Source: Myxococcales bacterium | GTDB taxonomy: Bacteria; Myxococcota; Myxococcia; Myxococcales; Myxococcaceae | Direction of reading: 5' to 3' | NCBI GenBank assembly: GCA_020846875.1 | Contig: JADLDB010000094.1 | Span: 91,840 to 155,839 of the forward strand | Length of the DNA stretch: 64,000 nt | Shown: positions 1-7,294 of the stretch, one piece after another | How positions within the stretch are numbered: the first letter of the stretch is position 1 | Layout: every line of letters starts with the position of its first letter | Notes under the pieces: generated by a model | What the model was told of the DNA's origin: nothing | Databases searched by the model: none | What the model saw: only the letters and a program-made list of their open reading frames with translations | Translations under genes and position numbers: made by a program

Positions 1-687
1 GCCCGCGCGACGGAGGCCTCCGCCGGCCCCCCCGTGGCGCCTGGGACCTTCGCCGTGCTGCAGGCAGCTCCGGTGACATCCGCACCGCCCAGGGAGAAGG
101 TCCCCTCGGAGGGGCTGGAGCCGCGCACCACCAGCGTCCAGCGTTCGCCGCCGCGCGAGCCGCCTCCAGGGGTGGACGGCGTCACCGGGCAGGCGCCCGC
201 GTCCGGCGCGCTCGCCGTGTTCGGGCCGACACCGCCCTCGGCGGCGAGCGGCCCCGGGGAGGCCTCCTCGCCAGTGCTTGCCGCCGAGGCGCCCCACCCC
301 ACGGCGCCCCCGCCCCCTCTTGGCGAGGCGGCGCAGACGCTCCTGCTGCTGGCGATGACCGATGTCTCGCTCGGCGTCGACGTCCACCAGCAGGTGGTGA
401 ACGTCGTGCTGCAGACGGAAGCCGCCGGACCGCTGGAGCTCGAGCTGCGGCTGCACGAGGGCCGCGCCCACGTCACGGTGGAGGGCCCGGGCTCTCCCCT
501 GCTGGCGCAGCACGCCCCGGCCTTACGCGAGGTGCTGTCGCGAGAAGGGCTGTCGCTGGGGGAGTTCTCCACGCCTCAGGGCGACCGCCCCCGGCAAGAA
601 GAGAGGGAAGACGAGGCGGCCGGGCCCAGCGTCAGCGCGCCGTCGCCCAGGCGTCGGCACGAAGGTCGCATCGACGTCGAAGCCTGA
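1..687 (+). CDS. fliK: Flagellar hook-length control protein FliK, C-terminal part (5' end outside window)
   Basis: The reading frame is open to the left window edge, so the true start lies upstream; a GTG at 34 is only an internal candidate. FliK measures hook length and switches the export gate from hook to filament substrates. The visible part has a long Pro/Ala-rich linker, typical of the FliK ruler region. It is followed by a compact domain at roughly codons 110-185 with the Flg_hook pattern, including LELELRLHEGRAHVTVEG and an ALREVLSREGLSL helix. A charged, disordered tail ends the protein. The next gene, flgD, begins 11 bp downstream with a GGAG-type ribosome site, so the two are probably co-transcribed. 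The assignment rests on the C-terminal domain plus position before flgD and flgE. Confidence 0.8.
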   Translation, partial: ARATEASAGPPVAPGTFAVLQAAPVTSAPPREKVPSEGLEPRTTSVQRSPPREPPPGVDGVTGQAPASGALAVFGPTPPSAASGPGEASSPVLAAEAPHPTAPPPPLGEAAQTLLLLAMTDVSLGVDVHQQVVNVVLQTEAAGPLELELRLHEGRAHVTVEGPGSPLLAQHAPALREVLSREGLSLGEFSTPQGDRPRQEEREDEAAGPSVSAPSPRRRHEGRIDVEA

Positions 688-698
688 AGGAGCACGTC

Positions 699-1385
699 AT
701 GGATGTGAGCGCCATCTCCACGCCGGTGTCGCAGGTGTCCGACGCCGCTCCCCAGCCGTCCCGGCTGGGGAAAGACGAGTTTCTCAAGCTGTTGATGACG
801 CAGCTGGGCAACCAGGACCCGCTGTCGCCTATGGACAACCAGGCCTTCGTGACGCAGTTGGCGCAGTTCGCCCACGTCGAGTTGGCCCAGCAGACCAGTC
901 AGCAACTTGACGCGCTCCTGATGGCGCAGGCGTCGAGCAACCAGCTGCAGGCGGCGTCGCTGGTGGGCAAGGACGCGGTGCTGCGTCACGACGGCTTCAC
1001 CTGGGAAGGCGCGTCTGACAGCCCGGGGCAGACGCCGACCGTGCACCTCTCGGGAGACGTCAGCGGCCGGGCCGCCCAGGTGACGGCGGTGGTGAAGGAC
1101 TCCAGCGGTAAGGCGGTGCGCCGCGTCGAGCTGGGGCCGCACGACGCCGGGCCTTTCGACTTCGAGTGGGACGGCCGCGACGACGCCGGCAGCTACGCCG
1201 CGCCCGGGCAGTACACCGTGTCCTTCACCGCGTCCGACGCGGACGGCGGCCCGGTGGCGGCGCAGGCGCTCAGCAGCAGCCGCATCAGCGGCGTGTCCTT
1301 CGAGACCGGCTACGCCGAGCTCCTCCTCGCCAACCACCAGCGCGTCAAGCTGGCCGACGTGCTGCGGATCACAGAGGCCGGCTGA
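699..1385 (+). CDS. flgD: Flagellar hook capping/assembly protein FlgD
   Basis: This 228-residue protein is the scaffold cap under which FlgE subunits polymerise into the hook, outside the cell. The N-terminal FlgD signature is clear around residues 25-50, with FLKLLMTQLGNQDPLSPMDN. A Gln-rich helix and then an Ig/tudor-like C-terminal half follow (FEWDGRDDAGSYAAPGQYTV, the FlgD Ig-like pattern). Its length is near the family norm of about 220-230. The ATG at 699 is preceded by AAGGAG. It sits between fliK and flgE with only 26 bp to flgE, the standard hook-gene order. Confidence 0.95.
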   Translation: MDVSAISTPVSQVSDAAPQPSRLGKDEFLKLLMTQLGNQDPLSPMDNQAFVTQLAQFAHVELAQQTSQQLDALLMAQASSNQLQAASLVGKDAVLRHDGFTWEGASDSPGQTPTVHLSGDVSGRAAQVTAVVKDSSGKAVRRVELGPHDAGPFDFEWDGRDDAGSYAAPGQYTVSFTASDADGGPVAAQALSSSRISGVSFETGYAELLLANHQRVKLADVLRITEAG

Positions 1386-1411
1386 CTCACCTCACCCACG
1401 GGAGCAACACA

Positions 1412-2704
1412 ATGGCGCTCATGTCCTCGCTGTACACCGGCATCTCGGGCCTCGAGAGCAACTCTACCGATCTCTCGGTCATCGGCGACAACATCGCCAA
1501 CGCCAACACCATTGGCTTCAAGGGCAGCCGCGCCGCCTTCGAGGACGCGCTGTCCCAGTCGCTCATCGGCGGCAGCCAGGTGGGCCTGGGCGCGCGGGTG
1601 CAGGCGATCCAACGGCTGGTGACGCAGGGAGCGCTGATGAACACCGGGCTGGCCACCGACCTCGCGGTGCAGGGCCCCGGCTTCTTCGTGGTGCGCGGCA
1701 ACCATGACGGCGTCGACGGGCAGTTCTACACGCGCGCCGGGCAATTCACCGTGGATCGAGACGGCTACCTGGTGAACCTGGACGGGCTGAAGGTGCAGGG
1801 CTACCCGGCGGACGCGGCGGGCAACCTTCAGACGATGCCGGGCGACCTGCGCGTCGGCTCGGTGTCCGCGCCGCCCAGCGCCACGAGCATGGTCACCGTG
1901 AAGGGCAACCTGGACTCCAACGCCGTCGCCCCCACGGCGGCGTGGAGCGCGGCCACGCCCGTCTCCATGGCCAGCGACCCGGTGAACGGCACCTACAACT
2001 TCAGCACCAGCACCACCGTCTACGACTCCCTGGGGAACGCAATTCCGGTGGACATCTACTTCCGCAAGACGGCGGCGGGCGCGTGGGAATGGCACGCCAC
2101 CACCGACGGCGCGAACCAGAGCGGAGGTACAGCGGGGACCAACACCGAGATCGCCTCGGGCACGCTCACCTACGACGCGTCCGGCAACTTGACCGCCAGC
2201 GCCGTCACCGCCACCAACTTCAACCCCATCGGCGCTGTCAACCCGCAGCCGCTCGCCTTCGACTTCGGCAGCGCCACCACGCCCGGCATGACGCAGTACG
2301 CGGGGACCTCGGCGGTGTCCTTCCTGGCGCAGGACGGGTACGCGGCGGGCGAGCTGGCGCGCATCTCCATCGGGGAGGACGGCGTCATCCAGGGCACCTT
2401 CACCAACGGAGAGAACCGCGACCTGGGCCAGGTGGTGCTGGCGGACTTCGAGGCGCCGGACCGGCTGGAGCGCATCGGCGGAAACCTCTTCGGGCAGATG
2501 CCGGCGTCGGGACAGCCCACCATCGGCCAGCCGTCCTCGGGCGGTCGCGGGAGCCTGGTCGCCGGGGCGCTGGAGCAGTCAAACGTCGACCTCGCCACCG
2601 AGTTCGTCCGGATGATCAGCGCCCAGCGCGGCTTCCAGGCCAACTCCAAGACGATCAGCACCGCCGATCAGTTGCTGGCCGAGTTGATGAACCTGAAGCG
2701 GTAA
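1412..2704 (+). CDS. flgE: Flagellar hook protein FlgE
   Basis: This 430-residue protein is the structural subunit of the flagellar hook. I place the start at the ATG at 1412, where a GGGAG lies about 7 bases upstream and the sequence begins MALMSSLYTGISGL, like other rod/hook proteins. Upstream in-frame codons overlap flgD and are out of character. The N-terminal rod/hook motif (DNIANANTIGFKGSRAAF) lies at about residues 28-45. The C-terminal helix (MISAQRGFQANSKTISTADQ) that pairs with it in the D0 domain is also present. The middle is the Thr/Ser/Gly-rich, beta-rich exposed D1/D2 region. It follows flgD and precedes flbD. Confidence 0.96.
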   Translation: MALMSSLYTGISGLESNSTDLSVIGDNIANANTIGFKGSRAAFEDALSQSLIGGSQVGLGARVQAIQRLVTQGALMNTGLATDLAVQGPGFFVVRGNHDGVDGQFYTRAGQFTVDRDGYLVNLDGLKVQGYPADAAGNLQTMPGDLRVGSVSAPPSATSMVTVKGNLDSNAVAPTAAWSAATPVSMASDPVNGTYNFSTSTTVYDSLGNAIPVDIYFRKTAAGAWEWHATTDGANQSGGTAGTNTEIASGTLTYDASGNLTASAVTATNFNPIGAVNPQPLAFDFGSATTPGMTQYAGTSAVSFLAQDGYAAGELARISIGEDGVIQGTFTNGENRDLGQVVLADFEAPDRLERIGGNLFGQMPASGQPTIGQPSSGGRGSLVAGALEQSNVDLATEFVRMISAQRGFQANSKTISTADQLLAELMNLKR

Positions 2705-2722
2705 CGAGGAAGGAGCTCCGCC

Positions 2723-2935
2723 ATGATTCGCGTCACCCGCCTCGACGGGAAGGAAGCGGTGGTCAACGACGAGCAGGTGTTGATGGTGGAGGACACTCCC
2801 GACACGGTGCTCACCTTCATGAACGGCCACCGGTTGGTGGTGCGCGAACCGGTGGAGGAGATCATCGACCGCGCGGTGCAGTTCCGGCGGCGCCTTCAGA
2901 GCGGCCTGCAGGTCGTCTCCAATCGGGAGCGCTAG
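2723..2935 (+). CDS. FlbD-family flagellar protein
   Basis: This 70-residue protein starts MIRVTRLDGKEAVVN and carries the short conserved FlbD core (DTVLTFMNGHRLVVREPVEE). FlbD-family small proteins are found between flgE and motA in many bacteria. Their exact role is unsettled, and this family is unrelated to the Caulobacter transcription regulator of the same name. AAGGAGC precedes the ATG. The stop codon is 3 bp from the motA start, so translation is probably coupled. Confidence 0.85.
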   Translation: MIRVTRLDGKEAVVNDEQVLMVEDTPDTVLTFMNGHRLVVREPVEEIIDRAVQFRRRLQSGLQVVSNRER

Positions 2936-2938
2936 CCC

Positions 2939-3715
2939 ATGGATATCCTGAGCATCGGCGGGATTCTCCTGGCCATCGTGGCGATCCTCGGCGGCCAGGC
3001 GTTGGAAGGCGGGCACGCCGGTTCTCTGGTGCAGTTGACGGCCTTCATCATCGTGATTGGCGGCACCATCGGCGCGGTGATGCTGGCCTTTCCCCGGGCC
3101 GACTTCCTGCGGGGCCTCAGGCTGGGCAAGACGGTGTTCAAGGAGGAGAAGATCGACCTCGAAGGGCTGGTGAAGCAGTTGGTGGAGATGGCCGCTGTGG
3201 CGCGGCGCGACGGCGTGCTGGCGTTGGAAGGCAAGCTGGCCACCATCACCGATCCGTTCCTCAAGCGGGCGGTGGGCTTCGTGGTGGACGGCGTGGACGC
3301 CACGGTGGCGCGCTCGGCGCTGGAGGGGCAGATCGAAGCGGAGGCCGAGGAGAACACCGTCGGAGCGAAGGTCTATGAGTCAGCGGGCGGTTTCGCCCCC
3401 ACGGTGGGGATTCTCGGCGCCGTGCTCGGCCTCATCCACGTGATGGAGAACCTGTCCAACCCCGACGCCATCGGTCCTGGCATCGCGGTGGCCTTCGTCG
3501 CCACGGTGTACGGTGTCGGCGCCGCCAACCTGGTGTTCCTCCCCATGGCCACCAAGATCAAGCGGCGCATCGCCATCGAGAAGGAACGCAAGACGCTGAT
3601 CGCCGAAGGCGTGCTGTCCATTCAGGAAGGCCTCAACCCGCGGGTGCTGGAAGAGAAGCTGCGGGCGCTGACCGGCGGGCACGTCGACGGCCACGGTGAG
3701 GCGAAGGCCGCCTGA
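2939..3715 (+). CDS. motA: Flagellar motor stator protein MotA
   Basis: This 258-residue inner-membrane protein of the MotA/PomA/TolQ-ExbB family forms the stator ring around MotB and converts ion flow into torque. Four hydrophobic segments are visible: near residues 1-20, 30-50, 145-170 and 180-205. A large cytoplasmic loop between the second and third carries charged residues. The conserved FAPTVGILGAVLGLIHVM segment and the Pro in AVMLAFP are present. The length fits the PomA-like group. Its usual partner, motB, is not next to it but about 11.5 kb downstream at 15218. Confidence 0.95.
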   Translation: MDILSIGGILLAIVAILGGQALEGGHAGSLVQLTAFIIVIGGTIGAVMLAFPRADFLRGLRLGKTVFKEEKIDLEGLVKQLVEMAAVARRDGVLALEGKLATITDPFLKRAVGFVVDGVDATVARSALEGQIEAEAEENTVGAKVYESAGGFAPTVGILGAVLGLIHVMENLSNPDAIGPGIAVAFVATVYGVGAANLVFLPMATKIKRRIAIEKERKTLIAEGVLSIQEGLNPRVLEEKLRALTGGHVDGHGEAKAA

Positions 3716-3755
3716 CCAAGTGCGCTCCGAAAGCCGGGCGGTTTGGCGCCGCCGC

Positions 3756-5306
3756 CTACGTCGCCTGGGGTCGCGGCAGCACCCGCATCAAGCCCACGTA
3801 CACCGCGGCCGACAGCCCGAAGCCGAGGAACCACGCGTACACGTAGATGGCGTCGAAGAAGTTCTTCTCGCCCGCGAGGACGCCGGCGCTCTTCAAGAAG
3901 CCGGGCACGTTGGGCAGCACGCCCGCTACCAGCGCTACCACCGCCGCGAGGTTGATGCCCCGGTAGCGCCCGTGGACCCGGTAGAGGTCCGGCACGTCCA
4001 GCTCCCGCTTCCGCAACAGCCAGTAGTCCGCCACCATGATCCCCGCGATGGGGCCCAGCAGCGCCGAGTAGCCGATCAGCCAGTTGAAGATGTACGTGTC
4101 CGCGCTGGCCAGGAAGCGCCACGGCATCATCAGAATGCCCAGCACGCCGGTGATGAGGCCGCCCGTCTTGAAGCTGATCAGGCGCGGCGCGAGGTTGGCG
4201 AAGTCGTTGGCGGGGCTCACCACGTTGGCGGCGATGTTCACCGAGATGGTGGCGATGCCCACGCCCAACAGGGCGATGACCGCCACCAGCAGGCGCGTGC
4301 CCGGGCTGGCGATGAGCGGCGCGTCCAGGCCGGCGGGCGCGGTGGGCGAGGTGAGCTGCGAGAGGATGAACACCGGATCCCACAACTGCTTCACGTCGAC
4401 CCCCTTCAGGATGGCGTGCGACGCGCTGGTGATCACCACCCCCATCGCCGAGAAGGCGATCATCGTGGTGGGCAGGCCCAGCGTCTGGCCCAGCATCTGC
4501 TCCCGCTGGCCTCTGCCGAAGCGGGTGAAGTCGGGGATGTTGAGCGACAGGGTGGCCCAGAAGCCCACCATGCCGGTGAGCGACGGGACGAACACCGCCC
4601 AGAACTCGCCCACGGTGGAGAACTTCGACGGCTGCGCCAGCATGGTGCCCACGCCGCCCGCGCGCCCCACCGCCCACACCAGCAGCACGCCAGCCATCAC
4701 CAGCACCAGCGGCGCGGCCCAGTTCTCGAACACCCGCACCGCGTTCATCCCGCGCAGGATGATGAGGATGTTCAGCGCCCAGAAGACCAGGAAGGTGAGC
4801 GCCGACGGCAAGGAGAGGCCGAGGAAGGTGGCGCCGCCGCCGAGGTGCGCGTAGCCGGGCCACAGCGCCTCCACGAAGGTCTTCACCGCCTCGCCGCCGA
4901 TGAAGGTCTGAATGCCGAACCACCCGCACGCGACGATGGCCCGCAGCACCGCGGGGATGTTGGCCCCCACCGTGCCGAAGCTGGAGCGCGCCAGCACCGG
5001 AAAGGGAATGCCGTACTTCGTCCCCGGGTGTGCGTTGAGGAGGATCGGCACCAGGACGATGACGTTTCCCAGGCCGATGGTGAGCAGCGCCTGCCACCAG
5101 TTCATCCCCACCGCCACCAGGCCGCCGGCCATCATGTACGTGGGAATGCAGTGCGCCATGGAGATCCACAGCGCCGCGAAGTTGTACGTCGTCCAGTTGC
5201 GCCGGCCCTTCGGCACCGGGGCCAGGTCGGCGTTGAAGAGGGGGCTGTCGCCGATGTCGGGAGGCAGCTCCGCCAGGGCCTCTTTCGCGAGCGCGGGGTC
5301 GTGCAT
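3756..5306 (-). CDS. NCS1-family nucleobase/ureide:cation symporter
   Basis: This 516-residue integral membrane protein with about 12 hydrophobic segments matches the NCS1 family (uracil, hydantoin, allantoin or cytosine/purine permeases). Visible family features include NADLAPVPKGRRNWTTYNF before the first membrane segment, LNAHPGTKYGIPFPVLARSS, and ACGWFGIQTFIGGEA. It is the last gene of a minus-strand unit, 67 bp downstream of a class V aminotransferase. The family uses Na+ or H+ to import nucleobases or ureides. The aminotransferase neighbour makes an allantoin-like substrate attractive, but the sequence alone does not fix the substrate. The gene converges on motA. Confidence 0.88.
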   Translation of the reverse strand: MHDPALAKEALAELPPDIGDSPLFNADLAPVPKGRRNWTTYNFAALWISMAHCIPTYMMAGGLVAVGMNWWQALLTIGLGNVIVLVPILLNAHPGTKYGIPFPVLARSSFGTVGANIPAVLRAIVACGWFGIQTFIGGEAVKTFVEALWPGYAHLGGGATFLGLSLPSALTFLVFWALNILIILRGMNAVRVFENWAAPLVLVMAGVLLVWAVGRAGGVGTMLAQPSKFSTVGEFWAVFVPSLTGMVGFWATLSLNIPDFTRFGRGQREQMLGQTLGLPTTMIAFSAMGVVITSASHAILKGVDVKQLWDPVFILSQLTSPTAPAGLDAPLIASPGTRLLVAVIALLGVGIATISVNIAANVVSPANDFANLAPRLISFKTGGLITGVLGILMMPWRFLASADTYIFNWLIGYSALLGPIAGIMVADYWLLRKRELDVPDLYRVHGRYRGINLAAVVALVAGVLPNVPGFLKSAGVLAGEKNFFDAIYVYAWFLGFGLSAAVYVGLMRVLPRPQAT

Positions 5307-5373
5307 GGAAGGGCGGACCCATAGCCCAACGCGCGGCGGCGTTGAATGCCCCGCAGGCGAGGCGGTGACACCT

Positions 5374-6534
5374 TCAGCGCAGCGCGCGCTCGGCGGCGGC
5401 CACCCCGGCGCCCACGTCCTTCGCAGCGCCCGTCTGGGCCAGCGCCCGCTCCACCGCGCCCACCGCGGCCAGCACGTCGTTGCCGCTCACCGCGCCCATA
5501 TGCCCCACGCGGAAGTACGTGCCCTTGAGCTGCGGGTGCAGCCCGCCCGCGACGGTGACTCCCTGCTGGGCGATGGCCTTCACCAGCGCCGCGTCGACGC
5601 CGCTCGGGTAGCGCACCGCGGACAGCGCGTGGGCCATCACCTCGTCGCGCGCCGGCAGGAAGGTGAGCCCCAGCGCGCGCATCCCCGCGCGGAACGCCTG
5701 CGCCAGCTTCACGTGCCGGGCGAAGCGCGCGTCCATGCCCTCCACCAGCAATTGGCCCAGGCTTGCGTCCAGCGCGCTCACCAACTGCACCGGCGGGGTG
5801 GCAAAGTACGACGGCCGCTCCGCCTCGTACGCCTGGTGGACGGGCAGCCACTCGCCGAAGTCCAGGTACAGCGACGGCACCGGCTTCTTCCTCTCCCGCC
5901 ACGCCGTCATCGCCCGCGGCGAGGCCAGCAGCACGGCCAGGCCGGGTGGTGCCCCCAGCGCCTTCTGGCTGGCGGTGAGGGCCACGTCGACGTTCCACGC
6001 GTCCATCCGCAGGGCCTCGGCGCCCACGCTGCACACCCCGTCCACCAGCGACAGCGCGCCGTGCTCTCGGGCCAGCGCCGCCAGCGCCTCCACCGGGGCC
6101 AGCACGCCGGTGGAGGTGTCCACGTGCGTCACGGTGAGGGCCTTGAAGCGGCCGGACGCCAGCACCTTCTTCACCGCGCTCACCTCCGGCACCTCGCCCG
6201 GCTCCGCGCGCACGTGCGTCACCTGGGCGCCGTAGCGCTCGAGGATGAGCGCCAGGCGATCGCTGAAGTACCCGGTGTTCACCACCAGCACCGCGTCGCC
6301 GGGCTCGATGACGTTGGCCACCGCCAGCTCCATCGCCAGGGTGCCGCTGCCCGCCACCACGAAGGGCTGCGCGGTGGTGGTGAGGAAGACGTCGCGCAGG
6401 CGCTTCAGGGCGCGGGAGAAGGCGGCCATGAAGCGGGGGTCGAGGTGGCCGCGCTGCTTCTCGGCCAGCACCTGCGTCACCGTCGGCTCGAGCTCGATGG
6501 GCCCGGGGATCATCAACAGCGAGCGATCGCTCAT
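5374..6534 (-). CDS. Class V pyridoxal-phosphate aminotransferase (alanine/ureidoglycine-glyoxylate type)
   Basis: This 386-residue enzyme starts MSDRSLLMIPGPIELEP, the usual beginning of serine-pyruvate, alanine-glyoxylate and (S)-ureidoglycine-glyoxylate aminotransferases. The PLP lysine is visible in ALTASQKALGAPPGLAV, and the glycine-rich phosphate site is near AGSGTLAMELAVAN. The start is the ATG at 6534, overlapping the stop of the upstream gene (ATGA). In purine catabolism the related PucG enzyme acts on allantoin breakdown products. The downstream NCS1 transporter fits that, but a plain alanine- or serine-glyoxylate aminotransferase is equally possible. Confidence 0.9.
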   Translation of the reverse strand: MSDRSLLMIPGPIELEPTVTQVLAEKQRGHLDPRFMAAFSRALKRLRDVFLTTTAQPFVVAGSGTLAMELAVANVIEPGDAVLVVNTGYFSDRLALILERYGAQVTHVRAEPGEVPEVSAVKKVLASGRFKALTVTHVDTSTGVLAPVEALAALAREHGALSLVDGVCSVGAEALRMDAWNVDVALTASQKALGAPPGLAVLLASPRAMTAWRERKKPVPSLYLDFGEWLPVHQAYEAERPSYFATPPVQLVSALDASLGQLLVEGMDARFARHVKLAQAFRAGMRALGLTFLPARDEVMAHALSAVRYPSGVDAALVKAIAQQGVTVAGGLHPQLKGTYFRVGHMGAVSGNDVLAAVGAVERALAQTGAAKDVGAGVAAAERALR

Positions 6535-7148
6535 GGAGCGGGCTGGGCGGCGGTGGGCGCGGCGTCGGGGGCAGGCGCGGGAGGTGCGGCCTCGGGAGCG
6601 GGAGCAGCCACCGGCGCCGGCGCGGCGCCGGGCGCGGGCTCGGCCATCAGCTTCTCCACCAGCGCGACGATGGTCTCGATGTCCTTCCCGCGGATCGCCC
6701 CGCGCTGCACGTGCGCCACCTTCTTGTCCTTGCCGATCACCAGCACCACCGAGTCGTTGTTGCAGTCGCCCAGCGCCCACTCCTTCGCCACGAGGCGATC
6801 CGGATCCGTGAGGATGACGGACTTGTACTTCTCGATCTTCCCGCGGACGACGGACTTGATGATGAAGTTGGGCGCCTTGGAGTCGGCCAGGTTCGCCACG
6901 CCGATGCCCTGGTACTTCGACTCGTCCAGGTTCTTCGCCTTGAGCGCGTCGGCCAGCGGATCGTTCAGGTCGGCTACGTCGGCGTCGTTGTAGAAGATGG
7001 TCAGCACCTTCTGGCCGAAGCCGGGGAAGGGCGCCGGCTTGTCGGTGGTGCCGTCGCGCAGCTCCACGTTCTTCACTTCCTTCCCCACCTCGGCGGCGAG
7101 GGCGGAGACGGACAGGGCGGCGACGAGCACGGCGGAGAGTCGAGTCAT
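6531..7148 (-). CDS. YtfJ-family thioredoxin-fold exported protein
   Basis: This 205-residue protein begins with a signal peptide (MTRLSAVLVAALSVSALAAE). A thioredoxin-like domain of the YtfJ type follows: KVLTIFYNDADVADLNDPL, then ESKYQGIGVANLAD, then VILTDPDRLVAKEWALGDCN and VVLVIGKDKKVAHVQRGAI. No CxxC redox pair is present, as usual for YtfJ. The last 40 or so residues are a Pro/Ala-rich tail. It is the first gene of a three-gene minus-strand unit. Its periplasmic location is inferred from the signal sequence, and its function is unknown. Confidence 0.75.
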   Translation of the reverse strand: MTRLSAVLVAALSVSALAAEVGKEVKNVELRDGTTDKPAPFPGFGQKVLTIFYNDADVADLNDPLADALKAKNLDESKYQGIGVANLADSKAPNFIIKSVVRGKIEKYKSVILTDPDRLVAKEWALGDCNNDSVVLVIGKDKKVAHVQRGAIRGKDIETIVALVEKLMAEPAPGAAPAPVAAPAPEAAPPAPAPDAAPTAAQPAP

Positions 7149-7294
7149 GGCGTGTGGGGCTCCCGGAAGGAGGCGCTGCTTGAGAGGCGCAGCATCTCCG
7201 ACGAGGGCCCAAAGGACAAATTCGGCCGGCAGGCTCCGGGGGCAGGCCTTCCTGTGGCACGCTCTGGCCGCGAGACGCTCTGTTTCCCGTCCGA

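Noticed and set aside
3737..3753. GGCGG/CCGCC stem between motA and the transporter gene.
   Set aside because: The 5-bp GC stem has no T run, and such stems are frequent in this base composition.
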